A stretch of 64,000 nt of DNA from Clostridia bacterium (GCA_017519405.1 JAFWSH010000036.1:1-64000), one strand, 5' to 3'; positions 7,392 to 16,092 are shown, counted from the stretch's first letter. Translations and numbers: made by a program. The notes: a model not told the origin generated them from the sequence alone.

Positions 7392-7418
7392 TTAGCACTC
7401 TCGATCGGAGAGTGCTAA
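7392..7418. promoter_or_regulatory. CIRCE (HrcA operator)
   Basis: TTAGCACTC-N9-GAGTGCTAA, a perfect match to the HrcA-binding CIRCE consensus. It sits just upstream of the htpG promoter. The hrcA gene is not in the window. Confidence 0.95.
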
Positions 7419-7428
7419 TCCGTGGCAG

Positions 7429-7453
7429 CAAAAAACCTCCCCCGCAGGGGAGG
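7429..7453 (-). terminator. Terminator of the YbjN pair
   Basis: CCTCCCC/GGGGAGG stem with a 4-nt loop followed on the minus strand by TTTTTT. It ends the two-gene unit and insulates htpG. Confidence 0.85.
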
Positions 7454-7473
7454 CGACAGAAACGCGTCGGTTC

Positions 7474-7911
7474 TCAGCCGTTGATGATGGCCTCGGCGAT
7501 GGAGCCCACGGCCTCGTCGATGATGTTCATGAAGCGGATGAACATCTCCCGGCAGATCATTCCCAGCTTGGCCTCGCTGGTCTCCACGCCCAGGTCGTAT
7601 TCCACCGAGATGGTGTTGTTGTCCCGCAGGCAGAACTTGACGTAGCGGTACTTGTTGTTCAGCCGGTTGAGCTCCTCCAGGACGGCCAGCTGCTTTTCCT
7701 CGGGAACCTTGAGGTTCAGCAGGTTGTTGACCCGGACGGACACGTCATTGTCGTTGTCGGTGTTCACAAAGTCCACGTCCACGCCGCAGGCATTGTCGCC
7801 GGTGAAGCCGGCCCGGACCAGGCTGATGCGCTCGTTGGGCTCCTGGATATTATGGCGGATCTCCCGCAGGGTAAAGAGGTCAGAGATGATCTGAGTCGCT
7901 TTGAACGCCAT
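7474..7911 (-). CDS. YbjN domain-containing protein, copy A
   Basis: A 145-residue soluble protein with no signal peptide. Its pattern VSVRVNNLLNL, then NKYRYVKFCL and ISVEYDL, matches the YbjN / type III chaperone-like fold. The molecular role of this family is poorly known; YbjN in E. coli affects stress and motility. GGAGG precedes the ATG. It lies 34 bp downstream of a paralog with the same layout, so the two are co-transcribed and could form a heterodimer. Negative charges are abundant (TDNDNDVS). Confidence 0.7.
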   Translation of the reverse strand: MAFKATQIISDLFTLREIRHNIQEPNERISLVRAGFTGDNACGVDVDFVNTDNDNDVSVRVNNLLNLKVPEEKQLAVLEELNRLNNKYRYVKFCLRDNNTISVEYDLGVETSEAKLGMICREMFIRFMNIIDEAVGSIAEAIING

Positions 7912-7945
7912 GGTAACGCCTCCTTCTCAATATGTCCGGTCCTGC

Positions 7946-8377
7946 TTACTCGTTGTCCGCGTCCCGGAAGTAACGGTAGCACTTGTCCAGAATGTCCATC
8001 ATCCGGTGGAAGATCTCCTTGCAGATCGGCCCGATGGTCTCCGGATCCGTCTCCACGGGGAGGTCATACTCCACGTTGATGGTGTCGTCCGTGTCCACGG
8101 TGAACTTCACGAAGCGGTACTTGTTGTTGGACGTGTTGCAGGCCCGGAGCATGGCGGCGCGGTTGCGGTCCGTCACCTCAAATCCGCCGTAGTTGAAGAC
8201 GCGTACCGAGACATCCATGTCGTCGTCGGAGGAGATGAAGCGAACCATCGCCCGCTCCAGAATGTCGCCCCGGAAGCCCGCGTCCACCTCGGAGTGCTTG
8301 GGACGCTCCTCGATCTCGTAGCGGATGTTGCAGGTGTCAAAGTAATCGGCAATCGCCTGGGTCGCGGTATGGATCAT
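7946..8377 (-). CDS. YbjN domain-containing protein, copy B
   Basis: A 143-residue paralog of the downstream gene: MDVSVRVFNYGGFEV, NKYRFVKFTV and INVEYDLPVET align one to one. I chose the ATG at 8377 because AAGGAGG precedes it; a longer upstream frame has no ribosome binding site. It is first in the pair and probably carries the promoter in the 250-bp gap towards ireB. Function unknown; the tandem duplication suggests a complex of the two proteins or divided roles. Confidence 0.7.
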   Translation of the reverse strand: MIHTATQAIADYFDTCNIRYEIEERPKHSEVDAGFRGDILERAMVRFISSDDDMDVSVRVFNYGGFEVTDRNRAAMLRACNTSNNKYRFVKFTVDTDDTINVEYDLPVETDPETIGPICKEIFHRMMDILDKCYRYFRDADNE

Positions 8378-8573
8378 GGAACATGCCTCCTTCTCTGGTG
8401 TCGGTGGTTGATCTGATGCTGCAAGTATACGGGGTTGCATGGAAAAAGTCAATTGCTTTGAACCGCCGGTACACCCTCCCTGCCCTGCTTCTGCCGTTTC
8501 GCCTGACGCCGGTCGGTTTCTTTGCTTTTTCGGCACTGTTCCGTCAATTTCGTCACAGAATTGTCCGAAACCC

Positions 8574-8602
8574 TTTGCATTCTGTCAGAAAATGTGTATA
8601 AT
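8574..8602 (+). promoter_or_regulatory. ireB promoter
   Basis: -35 TTTGCA and a perfect -10 TATAAT with a 17-bp spacer, about 22 bp before the gene. Confidence 0.75.
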
Positions 8603-8624
8603 AACGCTGACGGGAGGGATTTGT

Positions 8625-8894
8625 ATGACGCAGATGTATCAGACGCTGACCATGAAGCCGATTCAGGACTCCAACAAGGCCCATGCCATCGTCATGTATG
8701 TCTACAACGCGCTCCAGGAGAAGGGGTACGACCCCATCACGCAGCTTGTGGGCTACATGATCTCCGGCGATCCCACCTACATCACCGGCCACAACGGTGC
8801 CCGCAGCATGATTTGCCAGCTTCAGCGGGATGAGATTATGGAAGAGCTGGTGCGCTATTACGTGGTGGGCAACACTGCGGCGCCCAACACCTGA
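8625..8894 (+). CDS. ireB: IreB-family regulatory phosphoprotein
   Basis: An 89-residue protein matching the IreB/UPF0297 family over its whole length, with ITGHNGARSMICQLQRDE and the KAHAIVMYVYNALQEKGYDP block. In Enterococcus, IreB is phosphorylated by the PASTA kinase IreK and lowers cephalosporin resistance by inhibiting MurAA. A conserved N-terminal Thr pair (QTLTMKP) corresponds to the phosphorylation region. The start ATG follows GGGAGGG; longer upstream frames are spurious. In most Bacillota it is followed by ruvX (yrrK) and a DUF1292 gene. Here it stands alone between a promoter and a strong terminator. Confidence 0.93.
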   Translation: MTQMYQTLTMKPIQDSNKAHAIVMYVYNALQEKGYDPITQLVGYMISGDPTYITGHNGARSMICQLQRDEIMEELVRYYVVGNTAAPNT

Positions 8895-8904
8895 TCGCCG
8901 CTTC

Positions 8905-8935
8905 CCGCCGGTTTTGTGCCGGCGGTTTTTCTTTT
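8905..8935 (+). terminator. ireB terminator
   Basis: CCGCCGG/CCGGCGG stem, 7-nt loop, then TTTTTCTTTT. Confidence 0.9.
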
Positions 8936-8972
8936 CCCGCAGACCTAAAGCCATGGTAAAATGATACCATCG

Positions 8973-9004
8973 AAAAATGCCGACCGTGCATGGCCGGCAT
9001 TTTT
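8973..9004. terminator. Bidirectional terminator between ireB and copA
   Basis: AAAAATGCCG pairs exactly with CGGCATTTTT around a short loop, giving T-runs in both directions. On the minus strand it ends the csoR-copA transcript. Confidence 0.85.
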
Positions 9005-9019
9005 CCATGGCAAGGCGGA

Positions 9020-9229
9020 TCAGTCAATGCGCTTCACCGTGTAGTCCTGGTCCTCCACCGCCTTCTTCAGGGCTGCGTCCTCCACGGGAGCGGTCAGGGT
9101 GACCACCGCCGTGCCGGCCTCGTGGCTGACCACCGCCTCGGTCACGCCCTCCAGCGCCTCCAGGCACTTCTTGACCCGGGCCTCGCAGTGGGTGCACATC
9201 ATGCCGTCAATGTACAGGGTTTTCGTCAT
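9020..9229 (-). CDS. copZ: CopZ-like copper chaperone from internal start within copA
   Basis: The last 69 codons of copA, in the same frame, form a free-standing Cop[16 protein letters not shown] onward, ferredoxin-like heavy-metal fold with the CxxC copper site. AAGGAGG lies exactly 8 nt before this ATG (9238-9244), as good as any ribosome binding site in the window. The preceding linker ([19 protein letters not shown]) looks like translated former intergenic DNA. Both a fused pump and a free chaperone are therefore predicted. The internal start is inferred, not shown. Confidence 0.6.
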   Translation of the reverse strand: MTKTLYIDGMMCTHCEARVKKCLEALEGVTEAVVSHEAGTAVVTLTAPVEDAALKKAVEDQDYTVKRID

Positions 9230-11533
9230 GGGTTTTGCCTCCTTTTTATGATTTTTCCGGATGGGTCTGTCGTGTTTTGGGGAGCGGATGTCCGTGAGGT
9301 TCAGCCGCAGGGCATTGGTGACCACGAAGAAGCTGGAGAGGCTCATGGCCGCCGCCCCCACCATGGGGTTCATCTCCCAGCCTGTGATGGGGATGAAGGC
9401 CCCCGCCGCCAGCGGAATGCCGATGGCGTTGTAGAAGAATGCCCAGAAGAGGTTCTGGTGGATGTTGCGCAGGGTCGCCCGGCTCAGCCGGATGGCGGCG
9501 GGCACGTCCGCCAGGGAGGAGTTCATCAGCACCACGTCCGCCGCGTCGATGGCCACGTCCGTCCCGGCGCCGATGGCGATCCCCACATCCGCCCGGGTCA
9601 GGGCCGGGGCGTCGTTGATGCCGTCCCCCACCATGGCGGTGCGGCCCTGTCCCGCCAGGCGGCGGAGCACGGTCTCCTTCCCGTCGGGCTTCACCCCGGC
9701 GATCACCTCATCCACCCCGGCCTGCTGCCCGATGGTGGCGGCGGTCCGCGGGTTGTCTCCCGTGAGCATCACGGTGCGGACCCCCAGGTTCCGCAGCTGC
9801 TGCACCGCCCCGGCGCTGTCCTCCTTGATGGTGTCCGCCACCGCGATCATGCCCAGCAGCTGCCCGTTCCGGGCAAAGAGCAGGGGCGTCTTGCCCTGGC
9901 CGGAGAGCTGCTCCGCCCGGGCTGTGATCCCGCTGTCCGGCGTGCAGACCTCCCGGATGCGCTCCAGGGAGCCGCCCGTCAGTGTGCCGGAAGCCGCTTC
10001 GCCGCTGACGCCGCTGCCCGGCAGCGCAGTGAAGTCCTCCAGGGGCTCGGGGGTCATGCCCCGGGCCCGGGCCAGCGCGGTGATGGCCTTGGCCAGGGGG
10101 TGCTCACTCCGGGCCTCCAGGGCGTAGGCCGCCGACAGCAGCTCCCCCTCCGATACGCCATCCGCCGGCTGGATGTCGGTCACCACGGGCTTCCCGGTGG
10201 TGATGGTGCCCGTCTTGTCCAGGGCCACCACCTCCGTCCGGCCCGTCTCCTCCAGGGAGACCGCCGTCTTGAAGAGGATGCCGTTGCGGGCGCCCACGCC
10301 GTTGCCCACCATGATGGCCACGGGGGTCGCCAGCCCCAGGGCGCAGGGGCAGGAGATCACCAGCACCGCAATGCCCCTGGCCAGGGCAAAGCCGATCTCC
10401 CTGCCCGCCAGCAGCCAGATCACCACCGTCAGCAGCGCAATGCCCATCACCACCGGCACGAAGATGCCGCTGACCCGGTCAGCCGCCTTGGCAATGGGGG
10501 CCTTGGTGGCCGCGGCGTCCGAGACCATACGGATCACCTGGGCCAGGGTGGTGTCCTCCCCCACCCGCAGGGCCCGGCAGTGCAGGTAGCCGGAGCGGTT
10601 CACTGTGGCGGCGCTCACCCGGTCGCCGGCCTGCTTGTCCACCGGGATGCTCTCCCCGGTCAGCGCAGACTCATCCACCGCAGAGGAGCCCTCCTCCACC
10701 ACGCCGTCCACCGGGATGCTCTCCCCCGGCCGCACCGCGAAGATGTCCCCCACGGCGACCTCCGCGATGGGCACCTCCGTCTCCTGCCCGTCCCGCACCA
10801 CGGTGGCCGTCTGGGGCTCCAGGCGCATCAGGGCCTTCAGGGCGTCGGTGGTCTTCCCCTTGCTGCGGGCCTCCAGCATTTTCCCCACGGTGATCAGGGT
10901 GAGGATCATGGCGGCGGACTCGAAGTAGAACTGCTGCATCCAGGGATGGGCCGCCGCCACGCCGCCCTCCCCCTGGGCGCCGATCATGGCAAAGAGGGCG
11001 TAGACGCTCCAGCCGAAGGAAGCGGAGGAGCCCAGGGCCACCAGGGTGTCCATGTTGGGCGCGCCGTGGATCAGGCTGGTGAAGCCCGAGGTGAAGAACC
11101 TGCCGTTGATGATCATCACCGCCACCGTCAGCAGCAGCTGGGCCAGGCCGATGGCCACCGGGTTCTCCTCGAAGAAGCGGGGCAGCGGCAAGCCCATGTG
11201 ATGCCCCATGGAGAAGACCATCAGCACCAGCAGAAAGCCGATGGACAGCAGAAGCCGCCGCCGGAGCACCGGGGTCTCGTGATCCTGCAGGGCATCCTCC
11301 TCCGCCCGGCGGCGTTCGGTCCTTCCGGAGGCTTCCCCCCGGACGCTGGCCCCGTAGCCGGCCTGCTCCACCGCCCGGATGATGGCCTCATCGCTGGCGG
11401 TGCCCGACACGCCCATGGCGTTGGTCAGCAGGGAGACGGAACACTCCGTCACCCCGGGGACCCGGGAGACCGCCTTCTCCACCCTGGCCTGGCATGCGGC
11501 GCAGCTCATGCCGGTGACTGTGTATTGTTTCAT
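9020..11533 (-). CDS. copA: Cu(I)-exporting P1B-type ATPase with C-terminal CopZ-like domain
   Basis: An 837-residue copper pump. In order it has one N-terminal heavy-metal domain (GMSCAAC), the transport core with TGES in [10 protein letters not shown], the metal-site helix with [10 protein letters not shown], the phosphorylation motif [11 protein letters not shown], the SEHPLAKA loop, and [10 protein letters not shown]. The normal CopA end (TNALRLNL) is followed by a basic linker of about 20 residues and then a complete second heavy-metal domain with [11 protein letters not shown]. That extra domain has its own ribosome binding site and ATG. It lies 13 bp downstream of csoR and is controlled by the CsoR-type operator at 11894-11914. 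Confidence 0.95.
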   Translation of the reverse strand: MKQYTVTGMSCAACQARVEKAVSRVPGVTECSVSLLTNAMGVSGTASDEAIIRAVEQAGYGASVRGEASGRTERRRAEEDALQDHETPVLRRRLLLSIGFLLVLMVFSMGHHMGLPLPRFFEENPVAIGLAQLLLTVAVMIINGRFFTSGFTSLIHGAPNMDTLVALGSSASFGWSVYALFAMIGAQGEGGVAAAHPWMQQFYFESAAMILTLITVGKMLEARSKGKTTDALKALMRLEPQTATVVRDGQETEVPIAEVAVGDIFAVRPGESIPVDGVVEEGSSAVDESALTGESIPVDKQAGDRVSAATVNRSGYLHCRALRVGEDTTLAQVIRMVSDAAATKAPIAKAADRVSGIFVPVVMGIALLTVVIWLLAGREIGFALARGIAVLVISCPCALGLATPVAIMVGNGVGARNGILFKTAVSLEETGRTEVVALDKTGTITTGKPVVTDIQPADGVSEGELLSAAYALEARSEHPLAKAITALARARGMTPEPLEDFTALPGSGVSGEAASGTLTGGSLERIREVCTPDSGITARAEQLSGQGKTPLLFARNGQLLGMIAVADTIKEDSAGAVQQLRNLGVRTVMLTGDNPRTAATIGQQAGVDEVIAGVKPDGKETVLRRLAGQGRTAMVGDGINDAPALTRADVGIAIGAGTDVAIDAADVVLMNSSLADVPAAIRLSRATLRNIHQNLFWAFFYNAIGIPLAAGAFIPITGWEMNPMVGAAAMSLSSFFVVTNALRLNLTDIRSPKHDRPIRKNHKKEAKPMTKTLYIDGMMCTHCEARVKKCLEALEGVTEAVVSHEAGTAVVTLTAPVEDAALKKAVEDQDYTVKRID

Positions 11534-11546
11534 GGATACCCTCCCA

Positions 11547-11861
11547 TTACCGCATCAGCTTCTGCAGCAGTCTGAGCAGTTCTTCCACCGCGCCCTCCCG
11601 CTCCCCGCGGATGTCCTCCACCACGCAGGTCCGGATGTGGCCCGAGAGCACCTCCCGGGCAAAGGCGTCCAGGGCGGACCGGGCCGCCTCGGTCTGGGTC
11701 AGAATGTCCGGGCAGTAGGCGTCCTTCTCCAGCATCGCCCGGATGCCCCGGACCTGGCCTTCAATCCGGTTCAGCCGGTTGGTCAGGGCGCGGATCTCCT
11801 CCGGGCTCCGGGTTTTGTGCCGCTCCCCCATCCGGCAGCAGCTGTCCTCCATCTCCGGCAT
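11547..11861 (-). CDS. csoR: CsoR-family copper-sensing repressor
   Basis: A 104-residue all-helical repressor. The Cu(I) ligands Cys50, His75 and Cys79 are present with the exact CsoR spacing (YCPDI and GHIRTC), which sets it apart from FrmR- or CstR-type paralogs. The N-terminus carries an extra CC pair. Copper binding releases it from DNA. It is first in the csoR-copA operon, and its promoter contains a perfect G-tract palindrome, so it controls itself and copA. Confidence 0.93.
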   Translation of the reverse strand: MPEMEDSCCRMGERHKTRSPEEIRALTNRLNRIEGQVRGIRAMLEKDAYCPDILTQTEAARSALDAFAREVLSGHIRTCVVEDIRGEREGAVEELLRLLQKLMR

Positions 11862-11890
11862 GGTCTGACCTCCTCTCCTTCTGCAGCCCC

Positions 11891-11919
11891 ATTATATACC
11901 CCGGTGGGGTATATGTCAA
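11891..11919 (-). promoter_or_regulatory. csoR-copA promoter with embedded CsoR operator
   Basis: Perfect consensus boxes on the minus strand, -35 TTGACA and -10 TATAAT, 17 bp apart. The spacer is filled by the 21-bp palindrome ATATACCCC-GGT-GGGGTATAT (11894-11914), a CsoR-type site with G/C tracts. A bound repressor would cover both boxes. Confidence 0.9.
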
Positions 11920-11969
11920 GAGTCTGGCCGGATGCCTCCACATGGCTGCAGGCCAGACGCCTGCCAACG

Positions 11970-11998
11970 AAAAACGGGGCCTGCCCTCCGGGACAGGC
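11970..11998 (-). terminator. Terminator of hydrolase-AKR operon
   Basis: GCCTG/CAGGC stem with an inner CCC/GGG pair; on the minus strand it is followed by CCCCGTTTTT. Confidence 0.65.
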
Positions 11999-12018
11999 AC
12001 CCGCATCTGTGCAGACGG

Positions 12019-13056
12019 TCACTGCACGGTGGTGACATCGATCTCCCCCGCCAGGATCCGCCGGTAGTCCGCCAGGTTCTTCCGCAGCAGGTTAGGCGTG
12101 TCCAGGCCGTAGGGGCAGCGGCTCCTGCAGCGGCCGCAGTTCAGGCAGCCGTCGATGCGGGCCATCTTCTTCTGTCCCTCCGGCCCCAGCCAATAGGCGG
12201 TGGGGGAGCGGCGCACCATCAGGCTCATCCTGGCGCAGTTGTTGATCTCGATCCCCGCGGGGCAGGGCATGCAGTAGCCGCAGCCCCGGCAGAAATCGCC
12301 GCTCAGCTCCTGCCGGTCGTGGTCGATCACCGCCTGCAGCTCCGCCGTCATGGCCGGCGGGTTGTCGATGAAGGCGATGAACTCCCGCAGCTCCCGCTCC
12401 CGCTGCACGCCCCAGATGGGCAGCACCCCCGGATACTGCGCTGCAAAGGCGTAGGCCGCCGCAGCGTTGGTGATCAGGCCGCCGGAGAGGGACTTCATGG
12501 CGATGAAGCCCATGTCCGCTGCGGCGCACTGCTCCACCAGGCGGATGTCCCGCTCCGTGGCCAGGTAGCAGAAGGGGAACTGCAGGGTGTCGTACAGTCC
12601 GGAGGCCACCGCCTCCTCCGCCACGGCGAAGGAGTGGTTGGTGATGCTGATGAAGCGGATCTTCCCCTGTTCCCGGGCCTTCAGCATGGCCTCGTACAGC
12701 CCGCTTCCGTCCCCGGGCTTGGGGCAGAAGGAGGGGTTGTGGAACTGGTAGACGTCGATATAGTCCGTGCGCAGCAGCCGCAGGGAGGTCTCCAGGTCCT
12801 TCCAGAAGCCCTCCGCCGTCTTAGCGGGGGTCTTGGTGGCGATGAAGAGCCGGTCCCGGCAGCCCTCAAAGGCATAGCCCAGCTTCTCCTCGCTGTCCGT
12901 GTAGGATCGGGCTGTGTCGAAGTAGGTGATCCCCGCATCCAGGGCCATGCGCAGCAGCCGCACCGCCTCCTCCCGGGTGATCCGCTGAATGGGCAGCGCC
13001 CCGAAGCCGTTCTTGTTCACTGTGATGCCTGTCCGTCCCAGTCTGACCTGGTCCAT
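12019..13056 (-). CDS. Aldo/keto reductase with C-terminal 2[4Fe-4S] ferredoxin domain
   Basis: 345 residues. The TIM-barrel AKR part (1-265) shows the catalytic set: Asp in TYFDTARSY with the following Tyr, Lys in FIATKT and His in YQFHNPS. The C-terminus has two cluster motifs, CRGCGYCMPCPAG and CLNCGRCRSRCP. Such fused proteins are common in anaerobic Clostridia and probably couple NAD(P)H or ferredoxin electrons to carbonyl reduction; the substrate is unknown. GGGAGG precedes the ATG. It follows the serine hydrolase by 33 bp, so one operon. A paralog lies at 30659-31789. Confidence 0.88.
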   Translation of the reverse strand: MDQVRLGRTGITVNKNGFGALPIQRITREEAVRLLRMALDAGITYFDTARSYTDSEEKLGYAFEGCRDRLFIATKTPAKTAEGFWKDLETSLRLLRTDYIDVYQFHNPSFCPKPGDGSGLYEAMLKAREQGKIRFISITNHSFAVAEEAVASGLYDTLQFPFCYLATERDIRLVEQCAAADMGFIAMKSLSGGLITNAAAAYAFAAQYPGVLPIWGVQRERELREFIAFIDNPPAMTAELQAVIDHDRQELSGDFCRGCGYCMPCPAGIEINNCARMSLMVRRSPTAYWLGPEGQKKMARIDGCLNCGRCRSRCPYGLDTPNLLRKNLADYRRILAGEIDVTTVQ

Positions 13057-13089
13057 CCATCTCGCCTCCCTGTGCTTTCGTTCCGTCGC

Positions 13090-14520
13090 TCACTCCGGCT
13101 TCCTGATCAATTCCAGCTGTCCCCCCGGCGCATCGATGCCGTACCCTGCCATGAACATCCGGTCTCCCTCCCACCGGATGCGCAGGTCCAGGGTCAGGGG
13201 GTCCTGGGGACAGCGCACCACAGCGTGCAGCTTTCCCTGCTCCCAGCCGTAGGCGCCCAGCAGGGTCATGGGGAGACCGAAGGCGTCGGAGTCCGTTCCC
13301 TCGGTCCGGTGCCACGCCCCGCGTCCCAGAAGCACAGCCTCCCCCTCGCCCAGGGCGATGGTGATGAAGCCCTCCCCCGCCTGCTTCAGGGTGACGCTGC
13401 TGAAATACCGGTTCTCCTGCCGAGGCGCAAAGGTTCCCTCAGGCAGCGGCACGCCGCTCCCGTCGTCCGTGGGCACCGGATACCCCAACCCCTCCGCCCG
13501 CTTCCGGAAGGCCTCCTGCTCCGCCCGGGTGCCGGGGGCCGCGTCGAAGGCCGGGAAGAGGAAGCGGCGGATCAGGGAGAACTCCAGCCCCATGTCGGTG
13601 GTCTCGCAGGTCGCCGCCAGCACCGCGTCGTTCTTTTCGTCCACCATGCAGACCTGGCCGTGGGCGCCGTCGCCCCGCCAGCGGCCTTCCGTGCAGCGCC
13701 AGAACTGGTAGCCGTAGCCCTGGTTCCACTCGTTGTCGGGGTCCGGATGCCCGTTGCTGTTGTCGATGTGACATCGGCTGGCCCGCTCCACCCAGCCCTC
13801 CGGCAGCACCTGCCGGCCCTGCCACACGCCTCGCTGCAGCAGGCATTGCCCGAAGCGGGCGATGGCCTCCGCCGGGAGGCGCAGGCCGAAGCCGCCGCAG
13901 CTGACCCCCTGGGGCGATTCTGCCCAGTCCGGCTTTTCAATTCCCAGCGGGGTGAACAGCCGGGGCATCAGGTAGTCCCGCACGGTCCGGCCCGTCGCCT
14001 TCTGGAGCATGCAGGAGACCAGGTAGGTGCCGAAGGTGTTGTAGTGGAAGTGCTCCATGGGCTTGTGGAGCACATGGTGGGACAGCACATGCCTGGCCCA
14101 GCTGCTGTGGAAGTCTGCGGGCGGGCAGTCCGAGGCCGGATCGAGGCCCGACCCCATGCACAGCAGATGCTCCAGGGTGATGTCGGCCAGCTCCTCCCGG
14201 TTTTCGTCCGGCACGTCCTCCGCCAGCACCTCCGCCACCGGGCTGTCCCAGGAGAGCAGGCCCTCCGCCACGGCAAACCCTGCCGCCGCGGAGCAGAAGG
14301 ACTTGCTCAGGGAGAAGAGGGCGTGGGGCGTCAGGTCGTCGTAGGGCGCCCAGTTCAGGCGGCAGACCGTCTTCCCGTGGCGCAGCAGCACCAGGCTGTG
14401 GAACTGCAGCCGGTCCCGATTATTCTCTACCTCATCCAGAAAGCGCAGCAGGCCGGCGGAGGATACACCCGCCTCCTCCGGACTCGCCCAGGCCACAAAA
14501 GCCCTCTCATTTCCTGTCAT
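13090..14520 (-). CDS. Serine hydrolase, class C beta-lactamase / S12 family
   Basis: 476 residues. The active-site SxxK is SLSK with Ser70, the tyrosine motif corresponds to HYNTFG, and HGQ near residue 285 takes the place of the KTG-type triad. There is no signal peptide, so this is an intracellular esterase, amidase or peptidase-like enzyme rather than a secreted beta-lactamase. A beta-rich C-terminal domain of about 130 residues follows the catalytic domain. I chose the MTGNERAF start because GAGAGGGG precedes it; a 28-residue upstream extension is unlikely. It leads the operon with the AKR gene. Confidence 0.82.
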   Translation of the reverse strand: MTGNERAFVAWASPEEAGVSSAGLLRFLDEVENNRDRLQFHSLVLLRHGKTVCRLNWAPYDDLTPHALFSLSKSFCSAAAGFAVAEGLLSWDSPVAEVLAEDVPDENREELADITLEHLLCMGSGLDPASDCPPADFHSSWARHVLSHHVLHKPMEHFHYNTFGTYLVSCMLQKATGRTVRDYLMPRLFTPLGIEKPDWAESPQGVSCGGFGLRLPAEAIARFGQCLLQRGVWQGRQVLPEGWVERASRCHIDNSNGHPDPDNEWNQGYGYQFWRCTEGRWRGDGAHGQVCMVDEKNDAVLAATCETTDMGLEFSLIRRFLFPAFDAAPGTRAEQEAFRKRAEGLGYPVPTDDGSGVPLPEGTFAPRQENRYFSSVTLKQAGEGFITIALGEGEAVLLGRGAWHRTEGTDSDAFGLPMTLLGAYGWEQGKLHAVVRCPQDPLTLDLRIRWEGDRMFMAGYGIDAPGGQLELIRKPE

Positions 14521-14619
14521 CCGGCATCCCCTCTCTCCACGTTTTTCTGGATCCAGTGTACCATATTCCGGTGGAGTTTTCAACCGCCGCAGGGCTGTGC
14601 TCATCCCGTGCCATCCGCC

Positions 14620-14648
14620 TTGCTTTTTTGATACAAATCAGGTACAAT
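14620..14648 (+). promoter_or_regulatory. degV promoter
   Basis: -35 TTGCTT and -10 TACAAT, 17-bp spacer, about 50 bp before the gene. Confidence 0.7.
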
Positions 14649-14701
14649 AGACCCGTCCTTCGGACACCATTTTCACTTGCACGAAAGGGAGGCTGACGGA
14701 T

Positions 14702-15571
14702 ATGGATTACGTCTTCATGACGGACAGCGACAGCGATCTGCCGTATGACCTGAAGATGAAATATGACATCCCCGTGGTCTACATGCCCTACGCCGTGGAC
14801 GGCAAGGAATACCTGGACGACCTGGGCCAGGCGCTGGACCACAAAGCCTACTTCGACGCCATGCGGGCCGGCGCCGTACCGGTCACCAGCGCGCTGAACA
14901 AGGAGACCTACCTGGAATACTTCGAGCCGGTCCTCCGGGAGAAGGATCTGCTTTTTGTGGCCTTCTCCAGCAAGCTCTCCATGACCCTGCGGGAGGTCTA
15001 CGCCGCCCGGGAGGAGCTGCTGAAGAAGTATCCCCAGCGCAAGTTCGTGGTGGTGGACACCCTGTCCATCTCCTGCCCCATGGCCCTGCTGGTGCTGAAG
15101 GCCCACGAGATGTACCGCGCCGGCGCCCCCATCGAGGAGGTGGCGTCGTGGATCGAGCACAACCGGATGCGCGCCCAGGCCTTCTTCACGGTGGATGACC
15201 TGAAGTACCTCAAGCGGGGCGGCCGCATCTCCTCCACGGCGGCGGCGCTGGGCACCATGCTGGACCTGAAGCCCATCATCGTGGAGAGCCGGGAGGGCAC
15301 CCTGGTCTCCGTGGACAAGGTCCGGGGCCGGAAGAAGGCTATCACCTACCTGGTGGAGCATTCCGTGGAAAGCATCGCGGATCCCACCGAGTCCATGGGC
15401 ATCATCCTTCACGCCGATGTGCCCGATGAGGCCCAGCGGCTCTATGAACTGCTCCATGAGAAGCTGCCGGAGATGGAGATCCGCATCGATCCCATCGGCC
15501 CGGTGATCGGCGCCCACTGCGGCCCGGGCACCCTGGCCTTCTGTTTCCTGGGCAAGGAAAGGGCTGTCTGA
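14702..15571 (+). CDS. DegV family fatty-acid-binding protein
   Basis: 289 residues with both EDD-fold lobes. TDSDSDLP near the N-terminus, PVTSALNKE (the acyl-head-group Ser/Thr region), VVDTLSIS and KYLKRGGRIS are family signatures. DegV/FakB proteins hold a fatty acid for phosphorylation by a FakA kinase, feeding exogenous fatty acids into phospholipids. No fakA is in the window. AAAGGGAGG precedes the ATG. It leads a plus-strand unit with the deacylase gene 26 bp on. Confidence 0.92.
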   Translation: MDYVFMTDSDSDLPYDLKMKYDIPVVYMPYAVDGKEYLDDLGQALDHKAYFDAMRAGAVPVTSALNKETYLEYFEPVLREKDLLFVAFSSKLSMTLREVYAAREELLKKYPQRKFVVVDTLSISCPMALLVLKAHEMYRAGAPIEEVASWIEHNRMRAQAFFTVDDLKYLKRGGRISSTAAALGTMLDLKPIIVESREGTLVSVDKVRGRKKAITYLVEHSVESIADPTESMGIILHADVPDEAQRLYELLHEKLPEMEIRIDPIGPVIGAHCGPGTLAFCFLGKERAV

Positions 15572-15597
15572 TCCCCGGCAAAGGAGGCTGCCGTCCC

Positions 15598-16092
15598 ATG
15601 GATACCACCCAGCGCGTCCGGGCGTACCTGTCCCGGTTTCATGCGGAGGACCGCGTGATCGAGTTCTCTGTGTCCAGCGCCACGGTGGCGCTGGCAGCCG
15701 CTGCCCTGGGCTGTGAGGAAGGCCGGATCGCCAAGACCCTCTCCTTCATGGCCGGAGACCAGCCTCTCTTTGTGGTGGCCGCCGGGGACCGGCGGGTGGA
15801 CAACCACAAGTTCAAGGAGCGGTTTCACGCCAAGGCGAAGATGATGACCGCCCAGCAGCTGGAAGCGCTCACCGGCCTGCACTTCGGCGGCGTCTGTCCC
15901 TTCGGGATTCCCGAGGACGTGCAGATCTGGCTGGATGAGAGCCTCCGGGCCTGGGATGTGGTCTACCCCGCCGCCGGCACCGAGAGCAGCGCCGTCCGCC
16001 TCAACCTGGCGGAGCTGGAGCAGTTCAGCGGCGCACTGGGCTGGGTGGATGTCTGCAAGGGCCCCGACGCCCCCTCAGACACCTGTCCGTGA
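15598..16092 (+). CDS. YbaK/EbsC-type aminoacyl-tRNA deacylase
   Basis: A 164-residue single-domain member of the YbaK/ProX editing family. The catalytic Lys is in the IAKTLSF strand, and GGVCPFGI forms the substrate-loop signature. These enzymes hydrolyse mischarged tRNA such as Cys-tRNA(Pro) or Ala-tRNA(Pro); the exact specificity cannot be read here. AAAGGAGG precedes the ATG. It is probably co-transcribed with degV. Confidence 0.88.
   Translation: MDTTQRVRAYLSRFHAEDRVIEFSVSSATVALAAAALGCEEGRIAKTLSFMAGDQPLFVVAAGDRRVDNHKFKERFHAKAKMMTAQQLEALTGLHFGGVCPFGIPEDVQIWLDESLRAWDVVYPAAGTESSAVRLNLAELEQFSGALGWVDVCKGPDAPSDTCP

Noticed and set aside
8439-8624. Upstream in-frame extension of ireB
   Set aside because: It crosses the ireB promoter boxes; the family N-terminus begins at 8625 after GGGAGGG.
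5388-14631. Long plus-strand frames opposite htpG, copA, and the AKR/serine hydrolase genes
   Set aside because: They mirror well-supported minus-strand genes with clear motifs and arise from third-position G/C bias.
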